Of a DNA stretch of 64,000 nt, positions 51,609-60,662 are shown piece after piece; position 1 is the stretch's first letter; each line of letters begins with the position of its first letter. Origin of the DNA: Nocardia miyunensis NBRC 108239 (GTDB lineage Bacteria > Actinomycetota > Actinomycetes > Mycobacteriales > Mycobacteriaceae); contig NZ_BDBQ01000001.1 in the NCBI RefSeq assembly GCF_001613065.1, positions 372,001-436,000 of the forward strand, read 5' to 3'. Both the position numbers and the translations under genes were made by a program. Below the pieces are notes generated by a model. It was not told the origin of the DNA. It searched no databases and saw nothing but the letters and a program-made list of their open reading frames with translations.

Positions 51609-53126
51609 TCAGCCGAGCGTGAACGGATCGCGCGTAGCGCCGGTCAGTTCCACCCAGATGGCTTTGGTTTCGGTGAAGTCCTGGACTGCGCCGATGCCGT
51701 TCTCGCGGCCGATACCGCTGGATCCGACGCCGCCGAACGGCACACTGGGCGAGACCGCGCGATACGCGTTGACCCAGACGGTTCCCGCGCGCAGCCGACC
51801 GGCGATCCGGTGCGCACGATGGACGTCCTTGGTCCAGACCGCCCCTGCCAGGCCGAATTCCGTTCCGTTCGCAGCGGCGACGGCCTCGTCCTCGTCGGTG
51901 AACGTCGAGACCACGAGCACGGGACCGAAGATCTCCTCGACGACCGCGCGCATGTCCGAGGTGACGTTCGTCAGCACCGTGGGCTCGACGAAGTATCCGC
52001 CGAGTTCACTCGATGCCTCACCGCCGTAGGCGATCGTGGCGCCCTGCTCCCTGGCGGATTCGAAGTGCGAGAGCACCTTTCGATATTGTGGCTCGTTCGA
52101 TACCGGGCCCATTTCTGTCTTCGGATCCTTCGGGTCGCCGAGAACGATCGTCGAGGCCCGGTCGACGATCTTGGCGACCAGTTCCTCGGCAACGCTTTCG
52201 TGCACCAGCAAGCGACTACCGGCGAGGCAGGTTTGGCCGGTAGCCGCGAAGATTCCGGAGATCACTCCATTGGCGGCCGCGTCGAGGTCTGCGTCGGGAA
52301 AGACCACTTGAGCCGATTTTCCGCCGAGCTCGAGGGTGAACCGGGTCATGTTGCCCAGAGCGGCTCGCCCCACCTTGATTCCGGTTTCGGTCGATCCGGT
52401 GAACGCTATCTTGTCGACGCCGGGGTGCGCGGCCAGTGCGGCTCCGGTCTCGGGCCCCCAGCCGGTGACGACGTTGATCACGCCCGGCGGGAAACCGGCC
52501 TCCTCGAACAGTTTCGCGAATGCAACCGTCGAGGCCGGTGTGTAGTCGCTCGGTTTGACCACGAAAGTGCACCCGGCGGCGAGGCCCGCGGCCAATTTCC
52601 AGCTCAGCAACAGCAGTGGCGAGTTCCACGGCGTAATCGCGCCGACGACCCCCACCGGTTCATGCTTGGTGTAGACAAGGTAGTTCGGCTTGTCGGTCGG
52701 AACAACCGCGCCCTCGAGCTTGTCGGCCATGCCGGCGTAGTAGTAATAGTAATCCGGCAGGCTCTTCATCTGACCGGACATCTCGCGCAACAGTTTTCCG
52801 CCGTCGCGGACCTCGAGCTCGGCCAAGTTCTCGGCTTCGCGAGCGATGATGTCGCCGAGTTTCCACAGCAGTTTTCCGCGGGCTGTTGCGGTCAATCGAC
52901 CCCACGGCCCGTCCAGCGCGGCACGGGCGGCCTCGACCGCACGGTCGATGTCCGCGGCCGAACCGTCGGACACTCTGGCCCACGGCGACGCCGTATACGG
53001 GTCGGTGCTGTCGTAGGTGCGCCCGGATTCCGACTCGACGTCCACTCCACCGATCAGCAACGAGAATCGAGCGAGCTCGGTCTCGGTCGAGATTGCTGCG
53101 GGGGATCCACTTCTACTGCTGCTCAC
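51609..53126 (-). CDS. NAD(P)-dependent aldehyde dehydrogenase
   Basis: A 505-residue ALDH: Glu267 in LELGGKS, Cys300 in GQTCLAG, ITPWNSPL and KPSDYTPAST for the cofactor site, and EEIFGPV near the C-terminus. It is non-acylating by motif and oxidises an aldehyde to the acid. In this operon it could oxidise an aldehyde released from the side chain or from the HpaI-type aldolase step. AAGGAGATT lies before GTG 53126. Confidence 0.95.
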   Translation of the reverse strand: MSSSRSGSPAAISTETELARFSLLIGGVDVESESGRTYDSTDPYTASPWARVSDGSAADIDRAVEAARAALDGPWGRLTATARGKLLWKLGDIIAREAENLAELEVRDGGKLLREMSGQMKSLPDYYYYYAGMADKLEGAVVPTDKPNYLVYTKHEPVGVVGAITPWNSPLLLLSWKLAAGLAAGCTFVVKPSDYTPASTVAFAKLFEEAGFPPGVINVVTGWGPETGAALAAHPGVDKIAFTGSTETGIKVGRAALGNMTRFTLELGGKSAQVVFPDADLDAAANGVISGIFAATGQTCLAGSRLLVHESVAEELVAKIVDRASTIVLGDPKDPKTEMGPVSNEPQYRKVLSHFESAREQGATIAYGGEASSELGGYFVEPTVLTNVTSDMRAVVEEIFGPVLVVSTFTDEDEAVAAANGTEFGLAGAVWTKDVHRAHRIAGRLRAGTVWVNAYRAVSPSVPFGGVGSSGIGRENGIGAVQDFTETKAIWVELTGATRDPFTLG

Positions 53127-53163
53127 TTCGAATCTCCTTGATAGACCTCACGCTCATCGCAAC

Positions 53164-55563
53164 TCACCGGAAACGAGGCGCGCGCTTGTTCTTGCGCGAG
53201 TCGGTGCGACCTTCACCCCGATTGCCGATCTGCGTGTACGACAAGCCGTTTCGCAGTGCCATCGAGGGCGTCATGTCGATGGACTCCCAGATCGCGCGCA
53301 CAGTTCCCTGAATCGCCTCGGGGCGACGCGCGGCGATCTCGGTGGCCAGCTGATGCGCACGGGTTCTCAGTTCGGATGCCGGCGTGACCTCGGTGACGAT
53401 CCCGGCCCGCAGTGCGGTGTCCGCGGTCATCCGTTCGTCGCTACCGAGCAGCGCCCATCGCATCACCTCGCCGAGCGCGACGCCGCGAGCGAGCATTCCG
53501 ATGGGCTCCAACGAGGAAACCATGCCACCGTTGGCGTGCGGATCGAAGAACGTCGCGTCGTCGGAACAGATCACGATGTCGGATTCGTTGATGAAATACA
53601 TCGCCCCACCCGCGGCCATGCCCTGCACCGCGCAGATCACCGGCTTCCAGACGCGATGCTGCCGCGGCCCGAGCGAAACTCCGGGATCTTCCTGAATCCA
53701 CCGGTTGCGATCCGCCCACCACGCACCCGCGCTCAGATCGACTCCGGTGCAGAACGCGCGCTCTCCGTTGGCGCGCAGTACTGCCACGTGGATGTCGTCG
53801 TCGTCCCGGACTCGCGCCCACACCCGAACCATCTCCCCGGCCATCACCTCGTTGAAGCAGTTCATGCGATCGGGCCGGTTCAAGGTGATCGTCGCGATGT
53901 GGTCGGCCACATCGAATTCGATGGTGGTGAACTCGGTGAGGTCACTCTCGGAGGTCATGGCGGCCACCTTCTCGTCGGCGTTCCGGGCGATGTATCGCTG
54001 TCGCAGCGCGGGTTTGGATATCTTTCCCAGCGGATTGCGGGGAATGGCATCCACCACTTCGACCTGTTCGGGGAATTTGCGAATGTTCAACGGGGTGGTC
54101 CGCAGGTAGTTCTGTACCGACTCCAGCGTCGGCGGGTTGCTGTGATCGGCCGCGACCACGACCGCGCACACCCGCTCCCCCGACACCGCATCCGGAAGGC
54201 CGATCACGGTGAGATCCGCGATCATCGGATCATCGATCAACGTCTCCTCGACCTCACGGGCGGAGATGTTCTCCATTTTCCGCACGATGATGTCCTTGAT
54301 CCGTCCCGTCACCGCCAGCCGGCCGTCGCCGTCGAGATAGCCCAGGTCGCCGGTGCGAAAGAAACCGTGTGCGTCCAGTGCATCCGCATCCAGTGCACTG
54401 TCGACGTACCCACGGAAGAGTTGCGGCCCGCGGACACGGATTTCGCCGATCTCACCGACGTCCGCGACCCGCTCGCCATCGCAGACGATGCGCACCTCGC
54501 CGCCCGCACCGGGGATGCCCTCGCATTCCGCGTGCTGGACGGCAGTGTCGTGTGGAGTGCCCCACGTGATGTAGGGGCACTCGGTCATCCCGTAGCCGGA
54601 GATGATTCCCACACCCCCGAGCAACTCCCGCGCCTGGTCGCTGAGCGATGCCGGCCTACCGGAACCACCTCCGAGGGTGGCTCGCGAATACGGGAACAGC
54701 GGCGCTGCTCCGCGCTCCTGGGCGATCCGCAGGTACTCGTTGGTGAACGGCAGACCCGACCCCACCAGCGTCGCGCGGCCCTCGATGAGTTGATCGGCGT
54801 TGCGTTCCGGATCGAATACAGCGCTCACGATCAGCGCATGCCCGATGAGGAACGCGTGCAGAATGTGCGCGATGCCCCCGACGTGGGCGATGGGCACGAA
54901 GGCCGCACAGCGGTCCTCCGGTCCGACCTCGAGGTTGGACACGAATGTCCTTGCGGCAGCGATCAATCCGCGATCGGTGTGTTTGACCCCCTTCGGAGCG
55001 GCCGTGGTTCCTGACGTGTAGAAGATCCAATCGATCTCGTCCCCGACGCGGTCCGACTGCTCGCGTGGCGGTAGTTGTGCCGGATCACCCAGTTCCCAGG
55101 CATCGTCGACGATCAGTACCTCGAGCCCCTCGACCGAGGCCTGCACCCGTTGCGCCATCTCGCCGTGCGCGTATCCACGGAACTCGCGCGGAACGATCAA
55201 CAGTGACGCCCGCACCTGGTCGGTGATGAACTCGACATCCGCATCGCGCAAAACCGGAATGATCGGGTTCTGTATCGCACCCAGACGGGAGAGCGCGGCG
55301 GCCATCGCCATGGTCTCGACGCTGTTGGGCAGCTGCCACGACACCACGTCTCCGGGCCGAACCCCGCGCGCGTACAGCGTCGCCGCGATACCGTCGGCCA
55401 GTTCCCGGAAGCCACCGAACGTGTAGTGCCGACGGTGCTCGTCCACGGCGAATTCCGCCTCGGGACTCACCTCGGCTCGTTCGGCGACCAACTCCCACAC
55501 CGTCGCCGCGCGCAGCATCTCGTTGTGTGCGGCACGGCCGACACTGTCCACCACATCACTCAT
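53164..55563 (-). CDS. Fusion of acyl-CoA ligase and crotonase-family domain
   Basis: A 799-residue protein. Residues 1 to about 525 are an AMP-forming CoA ligase (IFYTSGTTAAPKGVKH, GYGMTECPYITWG, GRIKDIIVRKMENIS, terminal Lys in NPLGKISKPALRQ). From about 540 follows a crotonase domain with AFCTGVDLSAG and QGMAAGGAMYFINESD. Both hydratase glutamates are missing: GGAMY at the first place and FDPHANGG at the second, then MVSSLEPIG. The ligase half looks active and the crotonase half must do other chemistry or bind product. An internal ATG at 53958 could start the second half, but the frame is uninterrupted. Confidence 0.9.
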   Translation of the reverse strand: MSDVVDSVGRAAHNEMLRAATVWELVAERAEVSPEAEFAVDEHRRHYTFGGFRELADGIAATLYARGVRPGDVVSWQLPNSVETMAMAAALSRLGAIQNPIIPVLRDADVEFITDQVRASLLIVPREFRGYAHGEMAQRVQASVEGLEVLIVDDAWELGDPAQLPPREQSDRVGDEIDWIFYTSGTTAAPKGVKHTDRGLIAAARTFVSNLEVGPEDRCAAFVPIAHVGGIAHILHAFLIGHALIVSAVFDPERNADQLIEGRATLVGSGLPFTNEYLRIAQERGAAPLFPYSRATLGGGSGRPASLSDQARELLGGVGIISGYGMTECPYITWGTPHDTAVQHAECEGIPGAGGEVRIVCDGERVADVGEIGEIRVRGPQLFRGYVDSALDADALDAHGFFRTGDLGYLDGDGRLAVTGRIKDIIVRKMENISAREVEETLIDDPMIADLTVIGLPDAVSGERVCAVVVAADHSNPPTLESVQNYLRTTPLNIRKFPEQVEVVDAIPRNPLGKISKPALRQRYIARNADEKVAAMTSESDLTEFTTIEFDVADHIATITLNRPDRMNCFNEVMAGEMVRVWARVRDDDDIHVAVLRANGERAFCTGVDLSAGAWWADRNRWIQEDPGVSLGPRQHRVWKPVICAVQGMAAGGAMYFINESDIVICSDDATFFDPHANGGMVSSLEPIGMLARGVALGEVMRWALLGSDERMTADTALRAGIVTEVTPASELRTRAHQLATEIAARRPEAIQGTVRAIWESIDMTPSMALRNGLSYTQIGNRGEGRTDSRKNKRAPRFR

Positions 55564-55572
55564 CGCGTGCCC

Positions 55573-57159
55573 CTATTCGGCTGCGATCGCGCGAAGTTCG
55601 TCGGCGATGACGCGCTTGAGGATCTTGCCCGCCGGACCCAGCGGCAATTCGGTTCGGAACACGAAACGCCGAGGCTGCTTGTAGCCGGCGAGTTCGGCTC
55701 GACAGAGCGTGGTGAGTTCGCCGGTGACCACATCGGTGTCGATGTCGCCGCGCGGAACCACGACCGCGACGGGAGTTTCGCCCCATTCGGGATCCGGAAC
55801 ACCCACGACCGCCACCATCTCCACGGCGCCGTGGCGTCCGATGACGCGTTCGATCTCCGCCGGATAGACATTGAATCCGCCCGAGATGATCATGTCCGTC
55901 TTACGACCGGTGATGTGCAGGTACCGCTCCTCGTCGAGGAATCCGAGATCGCCCGACCACAGACCGGTGGGCCGGAAGGTCTGCGCGGTCTGCTCGGCCC
56001 GGTTCCAGTAACCGACCGCGTTGGCGTCGGATTCGATGACAATCTCACCGATCTCGCCGGCCTGGACCTCTTCGCCTTCGGCATCGACGATGCGTATCGA
56101 GACCATCGGCGTCTCCTGACCGCAGGAGGTGAGGATCGACGTCTTGCCCGCGACCATGTCTCTGTGGTCCTGCGGCGTGAGGATCGTCGCCTGGCCACCG
56201 CATTCGGTGAGCCCGTACCGTTGCTGCAGTTCGCAACCGAGCAGGTCCATCGCCTTACGCGCCAGTCCGGGAGGTACCGGTGACGAGCCGTAGCTGATCC
56301 GGCGCAGACTCGACATGTCGCGAGGCGGGCCGTCCTCGAGGATGCGCAGTGTGCGCTGGAGCATGGTCGGAATGAATGTGGTGAATGTGATTCCGCTGCG
56401 CTCGATCTCGTCGATGACCGCCTGCGGGTCGAACTTCTTGTGGATCACCATGGTCTGACCGAGGTACGTCCACGACACGGTCCGGACCATCCCGCCCGCC
56501 GTGAAGAACGGTGTGGTGGCCAGGAAGACGTCCGACCGGTTCCCCTCGGTGACGAGATTGGTGTCGACCGCCTGCGCGAGCAGTGCGCGGTGCGTGTTCA
56601 CCACACCCTTGGACCTACCGGTGGTACCGCTCGTATAGAGCAGGAACAAGATGTCGTCCGGGTCGACCGACGGCAACACAGCATGCTGACCCTGGCGGAG
56701 GGCGGCGTCGTATTCCTGTCCGACAGCGGTATTCGCGTCGTCGTCGCTCCCGATCCTGACGATCAGGTCGAGGTCGCGGAGCTCACCGCCGAACCGCTCG
56801 ATCTGGTCGGTGTGCACGATTGCCACGCGTGCCCCGGAATCGTCGCGCACATGCGCCAACTCGTCGGGCGCCAGCCGTATGTTCACCGGCACCGCGACCA
56901 ATCCCGCCTTGGCCAACGCGAACGTCGCTTCGGGCCACTCCAGACAGTTCCGGGCGAGCACGAGCACGCGGTCGCCCTTCCGCAAGCCCTGACCGACGAG
57001 ATATCGGGCCAACCGGCCGGACCGCTCGTCCACCTGCGACCAGGTGTGCGTGCGTCCGCCCTCGACGACTGCGGTCTTGCCGGGATAACGTCGCGCGTTA
57101 TTCCGCGGAATGTCGCCTACCAGCACAGTTCCTCGCAAATATTTCAGGAAGGTTCGCAC
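55573..57159 (-). CDS. Acyl-CoA ligase, candidate substrate-activating enzyme
   Basis: A 528-residue ANL ligase: LLYTSGTTGRSKGVVNTH, QRYGLTECGGQATIL, GRKTDMIISGGFNVYPAEIE hinge, and the adenylating Lys in PAGKILKRV. Its place directly after the ring dioxygenase genes corresponds to ipfF in the ibuprofen cluster, where the ligase makes the aryl-CoA that the dioxygenase attacks. The substrate is not readable from sequence. GTG 57159 is the probable start; its ribosome site is weak. Gaps are 9 bp to the ligase-crotonase gene and 23 bp to the dioxygenase beta gene. Confidence 0.92.
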   Translation of the reverse strand: MRTFLKYLRGTVLVGDIPRNNARRYPGKTAVVEGGRTHTWSQVDERSGRLARYLVGQGLRKGDRVLVLARNCLEWPEATFALAKAGLVAVPVNIRLAPDELAHVRDDSGARVAIVHTDQIERFGGELRDLDLIVRIGSDDDANTAVGQEYDAALRQGQHAVLPSVDPDDILFLLYTSGTTGRSKGVVNTHRALLAQAVDTNLVTEGNRSDVFLATTPFFTAGGMVRTVSWTYLGQTMVIHKKFDPQAVIDEIERSGITFTTFIPTMLQRTLRILEDGPPRDMSSLRRISYGSSPVPPGLARKAMDLLGCELQQRYGLTECGGQATILTPQDHRDMVAGKTSILTSCGQETPMVSIRIVDAEGEEVQAGEIGEIVIESDANAVGYWNRAEQTAQTFRPTGLWSGDLGFLDEERYLHITGRKTDMIISGGFNVYPAEIERVIGRHGAVEMVAVVGVPDPEWGETPVAVVVPRGDIDTDVVTGELTTLCRAELAGYKQPRRFVFRTELPLGPAGKILKRVIADELRAIAAE

Positions 57160-57182
57160 CTTCGGTGTATCGGGTAATCGGG

Positions 57183-57722
57183 TCAGATCAGGAAGGCGAG
57201 GGTGTCGAGCGGTCCCCCCGCACCGACGAGATGCACTGTCTTGGAAACGAGTTCGAACCCGCTGCCGATGCGGCGCACGGTGTGGATCACCCGTCCGGCC
57301 CAGATGCGCTGGGTGTGGCGATACTCGAACACCGCGAAATTGGAACCCACCGTCACCGTGTCGGAGGTGGACTCCAGCACCTCCATGTTGCTCAATATGC
57401 GTCGCATGACCGACGGTGGCGTCTGCGAGTGCCGATTTCCGGTATTGAGCTGCGCGACACGAGATTTGATGCGCCGACGGTTGTCGTAGATGTAGGACAG
57501 CTGGGTCCGCGGATCGGTATCCGGATGCATCGGCACCCAGTAGAGTGCGTCATCGGCCCACAGCAATTCCCACTCGGAGTATCGTCCCTCGTCGGCGAGA
57601 CGGGACTCCAGATACAGGAAGCTGGCCACGTCGGCGTCCGGCGCGGGCAGCGGCAGCGGTGTGAACGTGCTCGCGACATCGGCCGCCGCGGGGGTCGCTG
57701 TGCTGTCTTCGGTGGTCACCAC
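57183..57722 (-). CDS. Ring-hydroxylating dioxygenase, beta subunit
   Basis: A 179-residue small subunit: VASFLYLESRLADEGRYSEW, LYWVPMHPDTD, IYDNRRRIKSRVAQL and ILSNMEVLES are the usual blocks of the beta (NTF2-like) subunit. It has a structural role in the alpha3-beta3 hexamer. AGGAG lies 8 bp before GTG 57722, which starts 2 bp after the alpha stop. Expression is thus coupled to the alpha subunit. Confidence 0.93.
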   Translation of the reverse strand: MVTTEDSTATPAAADVASTFTPLPLPAPDADVASFLYLESRLADEGRYSEWELLWADDALYWVPMHPDTDPRTQLSYIYDNRRRIKSRVAQLNTGNRHSQTPPSVMRRILSNMEVLESTSDTVTVGSNFAVFEYRHTQRIWAGRVIHTVRRIGSGFELVSKTVHLVGAGGPLDTLAFLI

Positions 57723-57724
57723 GG

Positions 57725-59044
57725 TCAGATCTCCTGTCCCACAACGGCGGCCCACTGGCGGTAGAACCCGCGCTGGGGCGTTTCCGCACTCTTGTCGCTG
57801 TTGACGATGCCGGTCTCGTCGGTCTCGTCGGTCTCGAGGCCGCGCGAAAGGCGTAGCCATTCGGGTTTCCGCGCGGCCAGTCCGGCCTGGTTGCGCATCC
57901 CGATCTCGCCGTCGTCCGCGATGAGGAAACCGGCGGGCCCCATTGCGCCTTCGGAGCGCCGCAGCGTGCGCTCGTTCAACTTGTCCTGTCCGGGGATCAT
58001 CACCGCGGTGGTGTACGCGATCGTCCGGTCCACGTCGATGGGCTCGACGTACATCACGTTCATCTCGGCCAGGAAGAGATTCGGCCAGATGAGGGTGTGC
58101 GCGGGCCCCACCACGAGCGCGTCGTGCGCCTTCTCCACGCCGTGCGCCTTCTCCAGCGCGGCAACGTATTCCGGCAGCTTCTCCCGTGGCGTACGTCCGT
58201 ACCAGACGAATTCCTCGTCCAGCTTTCGGTATTCGGCGGAGTAGTCGATCTCGGAGTGCCCGTCGCCGATATCGCGCACGACCACCTCGACCTTGGAGGG
58301 AATGTGCGAGACCTTGGCGGGCTTGATGGCGTCGTAGACCGACGCGTGCGTGAACAGGGCGTGATAGCCGTCGACGTTGTTCTCCACCACCATCTTCCAG
58401 TTCGCGTGGTGCAGGTGCTTCATCCAGTTCGACCGCAGGTCGATCGTGCCTGTGGGAGACAAGTCCAGGACACGGTCGATCGCTCTCGTGGCCCCGCCGA
58501 GATGTTCCTTCAGCGACACGCCGTCAGCGGACAACGATGCGAACAGGAAACCGCCGTAGCTGTCGACGCGTGGCGCCTCGGCCATCCCCAGTTCCGAGCG
58601 CACCTTCTTGAATGCGTCCCCGTAACCGTTACGAATGGGGACCGCGGCCAACGAGCCGTCGTTGGAGAAGGTCCAACCGTGGTAGGGGCACCGAAAGTTG
58701 CTGGCGTTACCCGATTCCGCGTTGCACAGCTTGTTGGCGCGGTGCGTGCAACGATTCAGCAGGACGCGCACGACGCCGTCCTTGCCGCGCACCACAACGA
58801 CGGGATCGTGGCCGATGACGCGAGTCAGATAGTCCCCTTCCTCACTCACCTCGCTCTCATGGGCCACGTACACCCAGCCGGTGCGGAAAATGGTGTCCAT
58901 TTCCCGCCTGAAGATCTCCGGCGAGGTGTACACCGATCCGTGTACCCGGTCGCCTTGTACAACGTCTGCGACGTCGAACGTGTCCGAGTCCTTCGCAGCG
59001 TGCAGCGGCGCCGGACGAGCCACCGTCGGTTCGAATGTGGTCAT
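57725..59044 (-). CDS. Ring-hydroxylating dioxygenase, alpha subunit
   Basis: A 439-residue Rieske oxygenase large subunit. The Rieske ligands are Cys99, His101, Cys119 and His122 (CTHRANKLC, CPYHGW). The mononuclear iron triad begins with Asp225, His228 and His233 in VENNVDGYHALFTH. It inserts both atoms of O2 into an aromatic ring. Neither a ferredoxin nor a reductase gene is in the operon, so electrons must come from elsewhere. Its ATG overlaps the DUF35 stop (ATGA), which ties it to the thiolase-DUF35 pair, as in the ipf system. The likely substrate is an aryl-CoA (inference). Confidence 0.94.
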   Translation of the reverse strand: MTTFEPTVARPAPLHAAKDSDTFDVADVVQGDRVHGSVYTSPEIFRREMDTIFRTGWVYVAHESEVSEEGDYLTRVIGHDPVVVVRGKDGVVRVLLNRCTHRANKLCNAESGNASNFRCPYHGWTFSNDGSLAAVPIRNGYGDAFKKVRSELGMAEAPRVDSYGGFLFASLSADGVSLKEHLGGATRAIDRVLDLSPTGTIDLRSNWMKHLHHANWKMVVENNVDGYHALFTHASVYDAIKPAKVSHIPSKVEVVVRDIGDGHSEIDYSAEYRKLDEEFVWYGRTPREKLPEYVAALEKAHGVEKAHDALVVGPAHTLIWPNLFLAEMNVMYVEPIDVDRTIAYTTAVMIPGQDKLNERTLRRSEGAMGPAGFLIADDGEIGMRNQAGLAARKPEWLRLSRGLETDETDETGIVNSDKSAETPQRGFYRQWAAVVGQEI

Positions 59045-59514
59045 GAGCGGGCCTCCGTATCGAGTGGAGCGGGATTGATGCTGGCAGCGGGAATCGATAC
59101 GCCGCCGAGCTTGCGGAATCCGACGACCACGGCATCACCGATTCGGGGTGCCGTCGAGGTGGGGTCGATCGTCGTCATGATCAGCCGGTGACCACCGGCC
59201 AGTTCCACATCGACGATCGGGTACGGCGTGGTCGCCTTGACCAATCCGGTTTCCAGACGGTGCATCACGGTGGACGAGTGGACAGTTCCCACGAGTTCGG
59301 TTGATCGCCAGTCTTTTTCGAACGAGCCACACCGATCGCACACCTGCTGTTCGAGATCGAGCGGGACGTCACAGCCGACACAGAAGGGCAGCACCAACTC
59401 TCCGCGAGCCGCTCCGTCATACAGCGGGGCCATCGGATCCCCGTCGGACTGCGGCGCCAGCCCGTCGTCCAGAAGCCAGTCGGTCGACGTACCGGTTCCG
59501 GTGGTAACGGTCAT
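59041..59514 (-). CDS. DUF35 OB-fold / zinc-ribbon protein
   Basis: A 157-residue DUF35 protein. A four-cysteine ribbon (FCVGC and VCDRC) is followed by an OB-fold (VGTVHSSTVMHRLETG, PYPIVDVELAGGHRLIMTTI). It is the probable partner of the degenerate thiolase encoded just upstream, with which it overlaps by ATGA, and corresponds in context to IpfE. The complex is expected to bind a CoA ester and cleave off the acyl side chain. The first 35 residues (acidic, Gly/Thr-rich) are longer than in the 4735-5166 homologue. Confidence 0.92.
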   Translation of the reverse strand: MTVTTGTGTSTDWLLDDGLAPQSDGDPMAPLYDGAARGELVLPFCVGCDVPLDLEQQVCDRCGSFEKDWRSTELVGTVHSSTVMHRLETGLVKATTPYPIVDVELAGGHRLIMTTIDPTSTAPRIGDAVVVGFRKLGGVSIPAASINPAPLDTEARS

Positions 59515-60662
59515 GCGGCACGCTCGAGTACGAGTGCGGCGTGGTGGTCGACGCGGCCGCCGATGCCTCCGACCAGGGCGATATTCGCGCCGTCCACCTG
59601 ACGCTCGCCGCCCCGGCCGCGCAGTTGCACGACAGCCTCGGACAACGGCGTCATCCCCTGGAGATAGAAGCCGGAGAGCTGGCCGCCGCCGGTGTTGGTC
59701 GGCAGTGCACCACCCGGGCCGGTTTCGCCGCCTCGAACGAAATCACCGGCCCTGGCGCCGCCGATCAGGTCGTATTCCTCGAGCAACATCAGCGTCACCG
59801 CCGAGAAGGGGTCGTAGAGCTGTGCGGTGTCGAGATCGTCGCGGGTCATACCGGCTTCGGCCAGGGCGTCGTCCACCGCACGGCGGCCACCGCCGAACCA
59901 GGATTCACGCCCGGATCGTCGGTGCCGAACCGGATGATCACGCCCAGCTCCCCGAATCGCGACGCGGGGGCCGGTGCCGATGGCCGGGTCCGCGGAGACG
60001 ACGACCGCAACGGCGCCGTTGACCGGCCGTGCGCAGTCGAGTCGGCGGAGCGGATCGGCGATCATCGGGCTGGCGTAGTACCCGTCGCGGTCGAGCGGGG
60101 AACGCACGACGGCGTCGGGGTTGCGCTGCGCCCAGTAGCGGGTGGTGGTGGCGACGGCGCAGAGATCGTCGGCACTTCCCCCGCTGGTGTGCATCCAGCG
60201 GTTGGTCAACAGCGCATAGGTCGGCACGGAGCCGAGTACCCCTGATGCGCGTTCGAGGCCGCGGGCACCGAGCTGACCACCGCTGTGCGCATACGTCGAG
60301 CCCGCTGCCTTGCCCGCGACGAGGGGCGCGTCGGCGAACACGCAGACCACAGCCCGAGCCGCTCCGGACGCAACCGCGCCCCGCGCGTGCTGAATCATCG
60401 CGATGGTTGTCGCGCCTTTGATTTCGATGTGTTCGAGCAGTCGTAGGTCGGCGAATCCGCCCTGAGCGGCGAACGCCACTCCGAGACGGTCCGGGCGAAT
60501 GCCCTGTGAGGAGCCGACCAGCAGGCCGTCGATGTCGGGGAGGTCGAGACCGGCGTCGGCAACCGCCGAGCGAGTCGCGATGCAGGCGAGCGCCAGCGGG
60601 GACGCGCCGGGTTTCAATGACATCTCGGTCATTCCGAAGCCTACGATCGCGGGAGCGGTCAT
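59511..60662 (-). CDS. Degenerate thiolase, SCP-x/IpfD-like
   Basis: A 383-residue thiolase-fold protein of the SCP-x/lipid-transfer group. The nucleophile region reads IEIKGATTIAM, without Cys. The conserved loop PTNTGGGQLSGFY has Gly where the relative at 5163-6356 has His (NTHGGQL). YDPFSAVTLMLLEEY matches the Tyr-containing loop of retro-aldolases. Together with the DUF35 protein it probably removes the acyl-CoA side chain of a dioxygenated substrate. ATG 60662 overlaps the stop of the preceding 94-residue gene; upstream in-frame residues to 60764 belong to that gene's DNA. Confidence 0.9.
   Translation of the reverse strand: MTAPAIVGFGMTEMSLKPGASPLALACIATRSAVADAGLDLPDIDGLLVGSSQGIRPDRLGVAFAAQGGFADLRLLEHIEIKGATTIAMIQHARGAVASGAARAVVCVFADAPLVAGKAAGSTYAHSGGQLGARGLERASGVLGSVPTYALLTNRWMHTSGGSADDLCAVATTTRYWAQRNPDAVVRSPLDRDGYYASPMIADPLRRLDCARPVNGAVAVVVSADPAIGTGPRVAIRGAGRDHPVRHRRSGRESWFGGGRRAVDDALAEAGMTRDDLDTAQLYDPFSAVTLMLLEEYDLIGGARAGDFVRGGETGPGGALPTNTGGGQLSGFYLQGMTPLSEAVVQLRGRGGERQVDGANIALVGGIGGRVDHHAALVLERAA

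Noticed and set aside
51609..55563. Feruloyl-CoA synthetase / hydratase-lyase / vanillin dehydrogenase cassette
   Set aside because: The order ligase-crotonase-ALDH is suggestive, but the crotonase domain lacks the catalytic Glu of hydratase-lyases, and the surrounding genes fit side-chain removal with ring dioxygenation better.
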